This document shows, in pieces, positions 31,088-40,445 of a stretch of DNA of 64,000 nt. The position numbers and the translations under genes are program-made. Location of the stretch: NCBI GenBank assembly GCA_963719885.1, contig CAVRDP010000024.1, forward strand, positions 222,464-286,463. The letters are read 5' to 3'. Every line of letters begins with the position of its first letter. Positions within the stretch are counted from its first letter, which is position 1. Origin of the DNA: JANXQG01 sp963719885 (GTDB lineage: Bacteria > Planctomycetota > Planctomycetia > Pirellulales > Thermoguttaceae). Under the pieces are notes generated by a model, which saw only the letters and a list, made by a program, of their open reading frames with translations, ran no database searches and was not told the DNA's origin.

Positions 31088-31732
31088 ATGACCGTTCGCT
31101 TGTTCATCACTGCCGCCGTTCTGTTGGGAATTTATGTGGGCGCCCGCTGGGCCGCGGGTCACGGCATGCCCACCGAGCCTGCTCCGCTGGAAATGAAGGC
31201 CCAGGACTTGCCAACGACTCTCGGAGAATGGAAAGGCGCAGACAGTGCCTTGGACAAGGAGCTGTTCAACGCGGTCGGCGCCGAGACGCAGGTCGATCGC
31301 CAATACCGGGACGGACGTGGTCGAAACGTCTCGCTTCACTTTGCGGTCTTTGAAAAATCCCAGGACGGACACCTCCAGGTCCCTCCCCACCCGCCGGAAA
31401 ATTGTTACCCAGCAGGTGGCTGGACGCTTGGAGAACCCAAGTCCGTTTCCTTCGTTCAAGGTGGCGCCGCCACGGAGAATGCGGGAAAGCTCATGCCTGT
31501 GGAACGGCGGGGGGAGAAGGGCTATGTCCTGTACTGGTATCAGATTGACGGCACGGCCTACTACGACGGGAATCGTCAAAGGAATCTCCTTCTGGCATGC
31601 CGCGGCCGCCCCGTCCGCCCGCCTATCGTCAAGGTCATGTTGCACACCATGGCCACAGATCCCGATGAAGCGGAGAAAACGCTGAAATCGTTGGCGGATG
31701 AAGTTTACAAGTGGTCGCGAGGTTTTCATTGA
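31088..31732 (+). CDS. epsI: Exosortase-associated EpsI family protein (DUF3485)
   Basis: An N-terminal membrane anchor (LFITAAVLLGIYVGARWAAG) is followed by a ~190-residue domain with the EpsI signature HPPENCYPAGGW near residue 103 and VLYWYQIDGT further on. In other bacteria EpsI is encoded next to, or fused with, the exosortase, and is needed for export of the polysaccharide. Here three genes separate them, but the pairing in one locus is kept. The stop codon overlaps the TTG start of the glycosyltransferase that follows. Confidence 0.9.
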   Translation: MTVRLFITAAVLLGIYVGARWAAGHGMPTEPAPLEMKAQDLPTTLGEWKGADSALDKELFNAVGAETQVDRQYRDGRGRNVSLHFAVFEKSQDGHLQVPPHPPENCYPAGGWTLGEPKSVSFVQGGAATENAGKLMPVERRGEKGYVLYWYQIDGTAYYDGNRQRNLLLACRGRPVRPPIVKVMLHTMATDPDEAEKTLKSLADEVYKWSRGFH

Positions 31733-33041
31733 AGATCTTGCTCCTTAACCAGTGTTTCTATCCCGACGTGGTTTCCACGGCCCAGCACCTGACCGACCTG
31801 GCCGTGAAACTCGCTGCGGAGGGCCACTCCGTAACCGTGTTGGCTGGCCGCCGCGGTTATGACGACCCGGCCACGCAGTATCCTGCGCGTGAGACGTGGA
31901 AAGACATATCGATCATCCGGGTGCCGAGCCTGGGATTGGGCAAGCGTTCGAAGTGGCGGCGGATCCTGGACTTTGCCGGCTACTGGGTGAGTTGCGTGTT
32001 TCGGCTGGCATTTCTCCCCCGTTTCAACGTCGTCGTAGCCCTGACTTCTCCGCCGCTGATCTCGTTCCTGGGCGCGATTTTCGCCCGTATGAAAGGCGCC
32101 CGCTTCGTTTTTTGGGCGATGGACCTCAATCCTGACGAAGCCATAGCCGCAGGTTGGCTGCGCAGCAAGCACCCATCGCCAGGATGCTTGACTTCATGCT
32201 CCGCTACAGCCTGCGGCGGTCTGACCGCATCGTGGCGCTCGACCGTTTCATGAAGGAGCGTATCGTCGAAAAGGGCGTCGCCGGCAAAAAAGTGGTCGTA
32301 ATCCCGCCTTGGTCGCACGACGAGTCGATCCGCTTTGATGAGCGAGGACGCGACCGCTTCCGAACGCGGTACGGTTTTCGCGAGAAGTTCGTGGTCATGT
32401 ACTCGGGGAACCATAGTCCATGTCATCCGCTGGATACGCTGCTCGCAGCGGCCGGGCGGCTTGCCGACCATCCGAAACTTGCCTTCTGTTTCGTGGGTGG
32501 CGGCAAGGAATTCACAAAAGTAAAGAGATTTGCCCAACAGCGGCAAATGAAGAACATCCTCTGCTTGCCCTACCAACCGCTTGACGAGCTTTCGGCGTCG
32601 CTTTCGGCGGCAGACCTGCATGTGGTCGTGCTCGGTGATCCGTTCGTCGGGATCGTGCATCCCTGCAAGATCTATAACATTTTGCGAATCGGTACGCCGT
32701 TCATCGCCATCGGCCCAGCGACGTGCCACCTCACCGATCTGCTGTCCGAGGACGACCTGTACGAACGAGGAGCAGCTTTCGCTCACGGCGACGTGGAGTT
32801 GGTCGCGGAGTGTTTGGAGGAATATGCAGCGGCCTTTGAGTGGCGCAGCGAAAGGCGAAGCATCGCCGGCGCTGCCCGCTATTCCAAGGCGGCGCTCTTG
32901 CCGCGGATGATTGACCTGCTCGTTCCGCGAGCGGCAAGGGAAGGGACTGACGAGAAAACGCCGGCAGAGAGAAGAGCCGCTGCCGCGGTGACTTCTGATC
33001 CTGGTCCAACCCGGACGGCAATCTCGCCAAGAGCCTCCTAG
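31729..33041 (+). CDS. Family 4 glycosyltransferase (one frame break)
   Basis: The start is TTG at 31729, overlapping the EpsI stop (TTGA), in front of KILLLNQCFYPDVVSTAQHL, the usual opening of GT4 enzymes. The N-domain continues to FWAMDLNPDEAIAAGW. A single-base break near 32165 (GGCTGCGCAGC) then moves to the frame with ARMLDFMLRYSLRRSDRIVA, VVVIPPW, VVMYSGNHSPCHPLDTLLAA and FVGIVHPCKIYNILRIGTPF, which is the C-domain with its donor-binding region. Apart from that break it is complete, about 435 residues. Sugar unknown. Confidence 0.85.
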
Positions 33042-33043
33042 GC

Positions 33044-34417
33044 ATGTCAACCGCCAGCGTCAAGAGTGTCGTGGACGCCTGCTGCCCCGGCGGCTGCGCC
33101 CCTTTTGGGAACGCATCAAGGCTTCCGAAGTGGGCTATCGGCTCGCCAACGGCACGTTCTGGTCGCTTGCCGGGACTCTCGTCTCCAGCGGTTTGGCCCT
33201 GGCGGCATCGATCCTGGTGGCGCAGACTCATGGGCAAGGCAATCTATGGCGAACTGGGCATCGTTCGCAGTACGGTGGCCATGTTCGGTGCGTTCGCCGG
33301 CCTCAGTCTTGGTCTGACCGCGACGAAGCACGTCGCCGAATTCCGGCTGACCGACCCCTTGCGCGCCGGCCGCATCTTGGCGCTCTCGGGCGTAGTCGCT
33401 TTCGGCTCCGGGGCGATCGTGGCGATCGCCTGTTTTGCTCTTGCTCCCTGGCTGGCGGCACATACCCTGGCTGCGCCCAGTTGGCGGGCCTGCTGCGGAT
33501 CGGCTGCTTGATCCTCTTCCTGGAGGCGACTACGGGGGCCCAAACCGGCGCTTTGGCCGGCTTCGAGGCCTTCAAGACCATCGCCCGTCTGAACGTGATC
33601 GTAGGCCTGTTGAACTTCCCTGTGCTCGTGGCCGGGGCCTGGTTCGGCGGTCTCGAAGGCGCAGGTCTGGGGGATGACGGCCAACTCGGCTGTCAAATGG
33701 GCCCTGAGCCACCTGGCCTTGCGCCGCGAGGCCGCCTGCGCGGCGGTTCCCTTCGGTCTGGCGGGCTGGTGGCGGGAGTGGCGGACGCTGTGGGCGTTCA
33801 GCCTCCCGGCAACGCTCGACGGCTTCGTGGTCGGACCCGCCACTTGGGCCTGCAGCGCCCTGATTGTCAACCGACCCGGCGGCTATGCCGAGATGGGCGT
33901 CTACAATGCGGCGAACCAATGGTTTGCCGCGGTCCTGCTCCTGCCGGGTTTGCTGGGCGCGGTAGTCCTGCCGGTCTTGTCGGAGCAATTGGGCCGGAAG
34001 CGGACTTCGCAATCGAAACGCCTGCTCCGGCTTTCTGTCGGCGTCAACGGCCTTTTTGTCGCGCCGGTCATTCTGCTGGGTATTTTGGCCAGCCCCTGGA
34101 TCATGGCAAGCTATGGCCGCGATTTCGCGGACGGATCCCCTACGCTGATCGTCGTCCTCCTCACTGCGGGAATTATCGCGGTGCAAACCCCAGTGCATCA
34201 AGTGATTGCCGCATCGGGTCGACTCTGGTTGGGGATGTTCATGAACATCGTCTGGGCCATAGTTTTTCTTGGCATGACGTGGCTGCTGGTATCCTCGGGT
34301 GCCCTGGGTCTCGCCGGAGGCAGGGCAGTCGCGTATCTCATCCATACCGTATGGATGTTTGCGTTTGCGATCATCTTTCTGCGAAAAGCGGATCAACGAG
34401 AAACGACCGGGGCCTAA
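33044..34417 (+). CDS. Polysaccharide flippase (Wzx/MurJ-like), several frame breaks
   Basis: The helices of a lipid-linked oligosaccharide flippase can be read through three frames: GYRLANGTFWSLAGTLVSSG, then MGKAIYGELGIVRSTVAMFG with FAGLSLGLTATKHVAEF (typical of the family), then LAGLLRIGCLILFLEATTGA, then MTANSAVKWALSHLALRRE to FLRKADQRETTGA. The breaks lie near 33235, 33480 and 33670; at least the first two are at GCGC. The N-terminus before GYRLANG is unsure. I place the start at the ATG at 33044, which would need a further break. Role: moving the lipid-linked repeat unit across the membrane. Confidence 0.8.
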
Positions 34418-34471
34418 CTCGCTGGGCAAGGTTGCCACGATCATCTTACCTTTTCGCACGGAAACAAATCT

Positions 34472-35383
34472 ATGAAAAAAGTAATCGTAACTACGACTAT
34501 CAACCAACCGACCGAAGCGATTCTGCGTTTTGACGCCATGAAAGATTGGACTCTTGTTGTCATCGGCGACAAAAAAACTCCGCCCTATAGACTCGATCGA
34601 GGCATTTATGTGACCCCCGATGAGCAGGAGAAATACGATGCCTCTTTGTCCGAAGCCATCGGTTGGAACTGCATTCAGCGTCGAAATTTTGGGCTTCTTT
34701 GGTCGTATGACTTGGGCGCAGATGTTGTCGCGGTCGTCGATGACGACAACATTCCGCAACCGGGTTGGGGCGAGAATCTTACTATCGGGCGCAACGTGGA
34801 GGTCAATTTTTTTGAGACCGACTTGCCGGCGTTCGATCCGGTAGGGGCCACGAATCATAAGCACATTTGGCATCGCGGGTTTCCTTTGCAATTACTGCCG
34901 AAACGGGATTACTCGCGAAAAACTCGCAAGACGATCACTCCAGATGTTCAGGCGGATTTTTGGAATGGCGATCCGGATATTGACGCAATTTGCCGGATGG
35001 AGCACTCTCCAGAATGCAACTTCGATCAGGCCTGCTTTCCGATCGCGGCGAATAAAATGGGGCCATTCAACTCACAGAATACGTTTATCGCGGGCAAGTG
35101 GCTAAAGGACTACTTTTTGTATCCGCACACCGGACGCATGGATGACATCTGGGCTTCTTATTACTTGCAGGGATTGGGAGCGAAAGTCGTGTGGGCGGAG
35201 CCCTCGGTGTATCAAGATAGAAATATCCATAATCCCGTTCGGGACATGAAAGCCGAATACATTGGTTACGAACATAACCTGGAACTGGTACGAAATGTTG
35301 CCCATGATCCGGAATCCATAATTCAGTATCTACCGGGACGATCGTCCGAGGCTTTCCGTCTGTACCGCAAACATTTTAGATAA
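34472..35383 (+). CDS. STELLO-type glycosyltransferase-like protein
   Basis: The sequence MKKVIVTTTINQPTEAILRF, then YVTPDEQEKYD, WNCIQRRNFGLLWSYDLGAD and VVAVVDDDNIPQPGW matches the STELLO/DUF288 family, a GT-A-like fold in which the DDD run would bind the metal and nucleotide sugar. Later marks are FNSQNTFI and GRMDDIWASYYLQGLGAKVV. The DNA here, and up to about 37.5 kb, is clearly richer in A and T than the flanks, and contains no frame breaks. With the epimerase and GT2 gene that follow it may have come in as a unit. No substrate can be given. Confidence 0.75.
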   Translation: MKKVIVTTTINQPTEAILRFDAMKDWTLVVIGDKKTPPYRLDRGIYVTPDEQEKYDASLSEAIGWNCIQRRNFGLLWSYDLGADVVAVVDDDNIPQPGWGENLTIGRNVEVNFFETDLPAFDPVGATNHKHIWHRGFPLQLLPKRDYSRKTRKTITPDVQADFWNGDPDIDAICRMEHSPECNFDQACFPIAANKMGPFNSQNTFIAGKWLKDYFLYPHTGRMDDIWASYYLQGLGAKVVWAEPSVYQDRNIHNPVRDMKAEYIGYEHNLELVRNVAHDPESIIQYLPGRSSEAFRLYRKHFR

Positions 35384-35392
35384 AGGACCGGC

Positions 35393-36499
35393 ATGCGTAA
35401 AATTCTCATTACCGGAGCGGCGGGCTTCGTAGGGCGGCATTTCGTCCGGCGTTTTCTCGAGGCAGGCGACGAAGTCCACGCCGTGGATTCGATTGTGCCG
35501 GACACAGGCGGCATTCACCCTGCAATGGGCTGGCCATTATTCGACCCTCGCACAGATAAGAACTTCTATTTTTACGAGGCGGACTGTCGTGAGTGGTTTA
35601 AGCAGCGCCACGACACTGACTTTGACCTTGTGCTACATCTGGCGGCAATGGTAGGTGGTCGGATGATGATCGAGCACAACCCGCTAGCCGTTGCTCAGGA
35701 TCTTTCGATTGATGCGGAGTATTGGGCTTGGGCGGTAATGGCACGGCCAAAGAAAACCATTTGCTTTAGTTCAAGCGCCGCCTACCCCATTAGATTCCAG
35801 CGTGCCACCGACTATCGACTGTTAACAGAAGATATGATTGAAATTGGGGGTGACGTCGGTATGCCGGACATGAGTTATGGCTGGGCGAAACTGACGCACG
35901 AATATCTTGCAAAACTCGCCTTTGAGAAGCACGGGATCAAGTCGGTTACTTACCGTCCCTTTTCTGGCTACGGCGAAGACCAGGACGATCATTACCCGTT
36001 CCCGAGTATCTGCAAGAGAGCTTTGGCCGAGAAGGGCAAGAAGGTTCTCAGTGTCTGGGGGACGGGCAACCAGATGCGGGACTTCATCCACATCGAGGAC
36101 TGTGTGGATGGTGTGCTGACGACCATGAATAGGATAGACAACGGCGACGCACTCAATCTTTCCACCGGAATCTTTACCAGCTTCAAGGAATTCGCGCATC
36201 TCGCGGCCAACGCTTGCGGATATGCACCGGAAGTGACGGGGACATCTGACAAACCCGAAGGGGTTTTTGCTCGCGGTGGTGACACTACGAAACAAGCAGC
36301 GTTCGGTTTTCGTTACAAGGTTGGTTTGCGGGAAGGCATTGAACGCGCGGATTCGTTACTTTTGCGCGGAGAAGCAGAGAACCGCAGATTAGGCTCTGCC
36401 GGCGACCCCAAAACAATTCACGACACGTTGGCAGGGACGCCGCCGGCCGCGCCAGCTTTCGGAAAGCCAAACACCCTATGTCTTCAAAGATTTCGCTGA
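35393..36499 (+). CDS. NAD-dependent epimerase/dehydratase (extended SDR)
   Basis: The Rossmann start ILITGAAGFVGRHFVRRFLE, a serine run SSSAAYP and YGWAKLTHEYLAKL (Tyr-X3-Lys) give the complete catalytic set of sugar-nucleotide SDR enzymes. IHIEDCVDGVLTTMN is typical for GDP- or UDP-sugar epimerases. It belongs with the low-GC group of 34.5-37.5 kb and lies ten bases after the STELLO-like gene. The last ~20 codons overlap the start of the next gene by 22 bases. Precise sugar unknown. Confidence 0.88.
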   Translation: MRKILITGAAGFVGRHFVRRFLEAGDEVHAVDSIVPDTGGIHPAMGWPLFDPRTDKNFYFYEADCREWFKQRHDTDFDLVLHLAAMVGGRMMIEHNPLAVAQDLSIDAEYWAWAVMARPKKTICFSSSAAYPIRFQRATDYRLLTEDMIEIGGDVGMPDMSYGWAKLTHEYLAKLAFEKHGIKSVTYRPFSGYGEDQDDHYPFPSICKRALAEKGKKVLSVWGTGNQMRDFIHIEDCVDGVLTTMNRIDNGDALNLSTGIFTSFKEFAHLAANACGYAPEVTGTSDKPEGVFARGGDTTKQAAFGFRYKVGLREGIERADSLLLRGEAENRRLGSAGDPKTIHDTLAGTPPAAPAFGKPNTLCLQRFR

Positions 36500-37506
36500 T
36501 TGCGACCGTTCTTTCCGACCTTGAGGGTACGAGCAAGTTTCTTCGTCGGATGGAAGAACAGACGCGCTGGCCGGATGAGATCGTAATTCTGGATGCCGGC
36601 TCGAAGGACGGTACGTGGGAATTGTTGCATGATTATGCTAAAGTCGGCTCGATCCCTATGAAGCTTTTGCGCGAGGAGCGTTGCAAACCGGCGCTAAGCC
36701 GGAATCTGTGCGCCAAGGCCGCAACCTATGATATTATCGCCGTAACCGACATCGGTTGCGACTGGAAGCCGCAGTGGTTTGAAGAATTGGTTGCGCCCTT
36801 TGAATCCCAGCCAGATCTTCAGGCTGTCATGGGCAGTTGGGAAATCCGCTGGGAGGATCAAATGACACCTTGGGCACAAGCCGACCCCCTGCTTTGCGGC
36901 GACCTGCGGTTTCGGGCCACGCCAAAAAGTCACGCGTCCAACCGCGCAATTGCCTACACGAAGCAGTTCTATCTGGAACTTGGCGGTTTGCCGGAAGACC
37001 TGTCGTTCGCCTGCAATGACATGGCACTGGCAATCCTGATACAGGGTCATGGCAAGAGATTGGCGGCTGCACCAGAACCGCGCTGTATTTGGGAGCGTCC
37101 CCAATCATTCAAGGCTTTGGTCAAAGAGTCTTATCGCAATTACAAGGGGGCCGGCGAAGCGTTCGTTTTCTTCGACTATTTTCTTATCAATACTGCTCGC
37201 TTCATTTTAGAGGCTGTCGCTTTAATTGGCATTTGTTTGGCATCCCTGTTACCTGTACCGCGAATCATGCAATTCAGTTTTATTATTATGGCGGTCTTGC
37301 TTCTTGCCTGGCGACTACGGAATTGGATTCCACGTTGGCTGGCTATCCGCCAACGTGGAACGATCGCGACACTGCCACACGTCGCTTTGCTCGATTACGC
37401 CACGCGCTGGAGCGCCGTGCGTGGTTATTTAGCCGGATTGCGATATGGCGCCGTTCACTGTACGGCCTGCCGTTCCAAACTACGAGCTGCGATGACGCGG
37501 CGGTAG
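36478..37506 (+). CDS. Family 2 glycosyltransferase with C-terminal helices
   Basis: ISLIATVLSDLEGTSKFLRR, then PDEIVILDAGSKDGTWELLH and ITDIGCDWKPQWFEEL-like sequence (seen: VTDIGCDWKPQWFEELVAPF) form a GT-A fold. ELGGLPEDLSFACNDMALAI is the acceptor loop region. Two membrane helices (about 235-290) follow. The GT2 DXD is represented by DIG, which is unusual, so activity is not certain. Overlap of 22 bases with the epimerase shows coupling. Composition is low-GC like its two upstream neighbours. Confidence 0.83.
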   Translation: MSSKISLIATVLSDLEGTSKFLRRMEEQTRWPDEIVILDAGSKDGTWELLHDYAKVGSIPMKLLREERCKPALSRNLCAKAATYDIIAVTDIGCDWKPQWFEELVAPFESQPDLQAVMGSWEIRWEDQMTPWAQADPLLCGDLRFRATPKSHASNRAIAYTKQFYLELGGLPEDLSFACNDMALAILIQGHGKRLAAAPEPRCIWERPQSFKALVKESYRNYKGAGEAFVFFDYFLINTARFILEAVALIGICLASLLPVPRIMQFSFIIMAVLLLAWRLRNWIPRWLAIRQRGTIATLPHVALLDYATRWSAVRGYLAGLRYGAVHCTACRSKLRAAMTRR

Positions 37507-37635
37507 AGAATCAGGCGCTGCCGTTTGCAAGGGCTTTGAGTTCCCCATGCCGAACCTCCGGGACAAGAGTTTTCCATCGCGAGCGAGTTGGCTGTCTCGA
37601 TTCGGCATGCGAATAGAAAATGAACTCGCGCCCGC

Positions 37636-38807
37636 ATGCTGAATCAGCCCGCAACCCGCCGCCTGCTTTACTTCTCGCCCTTTGCATCTGGAGGTTTAGG
37701 CGATTATGCGCAGGCCCAGGCAACTGCGCTCTCGGAAGCTGGCGTGGACATCGTATTCCTTACCTCGCGGCACAACGAAATCTTGCCGGACGGGAAGTGC
37801 ACGATTAGAAAAGAGCTATGCTCCGCTGAGGGCAGCGGTTTCCCCAACTCGGTCCTGCCACGGAAAGTGGCTCAGGCCCGGGCGATCGTCAACAATTATT
37901 GGCAACTTGCGCGGATGGTTCAACGGGAGCGAGTACAACGAGTGTTGCTTGCGAGCTACGCGGAATACTTGGCGCCGCTCTGGGTGAATCCTCTCCGTAG
38001 ATTGGCCGATGAAGGAGTGGTGTTCGGCGAAATCGTGCACGATCCGGTGCGGGATTACGTCGTCGGACCAAAATGGTGGCATCGCTGGTCCGTGGGCGCC
38101 GCCTATTCCTTCCTGCGGGAGGCGTTTGTCCATGAAGCTATCGAACTCGATACCGGGAGACCGATGCCGCGGCTGCGGACAACAGTCATTCCGCATGGCC
38201 CTTATCGCTTTCCCCCGCCCCAGAGCAGCCGTGAACAAGTTCGCGCCGCTTGAAGATTTCCGGAGAAGCCAAAGTCCTTCTGTCATTTGGCCACGTGCGT
38301 GATGGAAAAAACCTCGATCTCGCCATCAAGGCACTTGCCGGTGAGCCGCAAGTACACCTGGTAGTGGCCGGCAAGGTTTCCTCGACAAGCCAGAAACCGA
38401 TCGAGCACTATCAGGCGATTGCCAGTGAGGCGGGAGTGGCCGCACGATGTTCCTGGCTGACCGATTTCATTCCCACCGATCAGGTCGGGGACTTGTTCGA
38501 GGCCTGTGACGCCGTGCTCCTGACGTATGACTCGAGTTTTCGCTCGGCCAGCGGAGTGCTCAACGCCGCCGCCGCCTATCGGCGGCCTTGCATCGCTTCG
38601 TGCGGTCAGGGCAATCTGCGGAGCATGGTCTTGCGCTATGGGCTGGGCGTGTTCGTGGAACCGGACGATTGCGCGGCAATCCGGAGCGGCATTCGCCGCT
38701 GGCTGGACGGCATTCCGGAGCCTGGCTGGGAGAACTACGCCCGCGACAACTCCTGGGAAATGAACGCCAGAATCGCCTCGGAACAAATGTGGGGAACGCC
38801 CGCATGA
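37636..38807 (+). CDS. Family 4 glycosyltransferase (one frame break)
   Basis: The first half, RRLLYFSPFASGGLGDYAQA to TTVIPHGPYRFPPP, is a GT4 N-domain. The second half, KISGEAKVLLSFGHVRDGKN to SWEMNARIASEQMWGTPA, is its C-domain. They meet near 38250 at a seeming TTGA overlap, but one restored base in TTCGCGCCGCTTG makes RAALKISGEAK one chain, and neither half would be a functional GT4 alone. The end overlaps the acyltransferase start (ATGA at 38804). The 128 bases before the gene hold no clear feature. Confidence 0.83.
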
Positions 38808-39341
38808 CCATCCGACATCTTCTCGGCGGCCTTGCGGCCTACTGCTACAACGACTGGGTTGGACGATGCCCGGTTCGCTTTCTCCGCCGAAGTTACTTGC
38901 AGCTCTACCTGGGATGCCTGGCCAGCGGAACGCACATTCAAATGGGGTGCCGCTTCCTCAACGGCCGCAAGGTTTTTTTCGGCGCGAGAAACGTGATCAA
39001 CTTCGGCTGTCTCTTCGATGGCCGTCGGTACACGATCAAAACCGGCAGCAACGTCTCCATCGGCCCCGAAGCGACGGTCCTGACTCTCGGACATGACCCT
39101 CAATCGGCGGACTTTGCCGACCGCGGGGGCGACGTGCTGATTGGCGACCGCGTTTGGATTGGCTATCGCGCTCTGATCATGCCGGGCGTCAGCCTCGGCA
39201 ACGGCGCTGTTGTCGCCGCCGGCGCCGTCGTGACCGTGGACATCGATCCGTTCACGATCGTAGCCGGCGTACCCGCGCAAGATCGCAGACCGGACCCAGG
39301 CACTGGAGTACCGCCTGGACTATGATCCACCCTTCATTTAA
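38804..39341 (+). CDS. Hexapeptide-repeat acyltransferase (left-handed beta-helix)
   Basis: Repeats NVINFGCLFDGRRYTIKTGS, then VSIGPEATVLTLGHDPQSAD, DVLIGDRVWIGYRALIMPGV and VVAAGAVVTVDIDPFTIVAG form the beta-helix, and the HDP motif is where acetyltransferases of this type have their catalytic histidine. In the unbroken frame the gene stops at 39325 after an odd end. If one base is removed from GTACCCGCGCAAG near 39275 it continues as AKIADRTQALEYRLDYDPPF and stops at 39341, which fits the family far better. I take the latter. Start overlaps the previous stop (ATGA). Confidence 0.8.
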
Positions 39342-40445
39342 CGTGCCCGCTCCACCAGCAAAGACGCATGTCCTGATCAGCGGCACCCTTGCCAGCGGAG
39401 GAGTCGGCACCCAGGTTGCCATCCTTTGCCGGCTGCTCTTGCATGAAGGCGCGAGGGTCTCGTGTTGTGCCACGCATTGCCAATGGTCTGCGGAGGAAGT
39501 GGCAGAGTTGCGGGCCTCGGGCGTGAATGTGCATCTTGCGAAGCTGGGGGGCTTGGGCGCATTGTTGACTTGGCCGCTTACGATTCGGCGAAAGTTCGAC
39601 GTGCTCTATTGCATCGGCCATGGCCGGAGCCACACGTTGGCCAGGCGATTCCTGCTGCCCGGCGGTCTTGCCCTCTACCACGAAGTATTGGACTGCCCTG
39701 CGCCCCAAAGCGTGGCTGCCCGAACGATGCCGATCATGGACGGACTGGTTGCGAACTCCAGGGTCGTGGGCCGGGACATGCAGGCGCGGTGGCCAAACAA
39801 ACCCGTCAGGGTTATTCCGTTTCTCACCGCGGAACGGATCGTCGGCGAGCCGCCGCCGCGCCCCCCCGTCGACGGCCGCGAGTTGCGCGTGGTCTATTTG
39901 GGCCGCCTTGTCGAGTACAAGGGAGCGCCCGACTCATCCGCGAATGGACTTCGCTCAGCCAGCGTGCTCCCCTGGCGCCAACCCGGTTGGATATTCACGG
40001 AAGCGACCTCGATCCGGCCACACTGCCGCGCCTGCGCAAGGCGATTGAAGACCATGGCCTTCAGGATCGTGTCTGTTGTCATGGCCCGTACAAGCACAGT
40101 GACGTTGCGAAGATTCTGGCAGGCGCCGACCTCGTGGTTCTTCCCAGCGAATGGGAGGGTTTGCCCTTGGTGTTGGTGGAAGCGATGCAGTACGGAGTGC
40201 CGATCGTGGCCACGAACGTGGGTGGCAACTCGGAACTAGGAGAAGCGAACCCCGATGCAATCATTACTGCGCCAACCTGGGAAGCCTTCGTGGATGGGCT
40301 CCTGCAGATGGCGGCGAAACTGCGTTCGGGAGAAGTTGACGCCGTGCGGTTGCATCGTTGGACCGAACAGCGCTACGGCTACGCAACCGTGGCGCAACAG
40401 TGGCGCAGGGCTTTGCTCGATAGCCGCGGCTATTTCTCTTCATGA
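39322..40445 (+). CDS. Family 4 glycosyltransferase (one frame break)
   Basis: It starts MIHPSFNVPAPPAKTHVLIS and has GTLASGGVGTQVAILCRLLL, DGLVANSRVVGRDMQARW and VVYLGRLVEYKG in the first frame. Near 39925, in GGGAGCGCCCGAC, one base is missing, and the C-domain goes on in the next frame: RLIREWTSLSQ, LPRLRKAIEDHGLQDRVCCH, then LPSEWEGLPLVLVEAMQYGV with the Glu-X7-Glu donor site. Complete length would be about 373 residues. Its stop overlaps the start of the giant surface protein (ATGA at 40442). Confidence 0.85.

Noticed and set aside
38250..38253. TTGA overlap suggesting separate N- and C-domain glycosyltransferase genes
   Set aside because: A GT4 needs both domains in one chain, and the join lies in a GCGC context like the other breaks.
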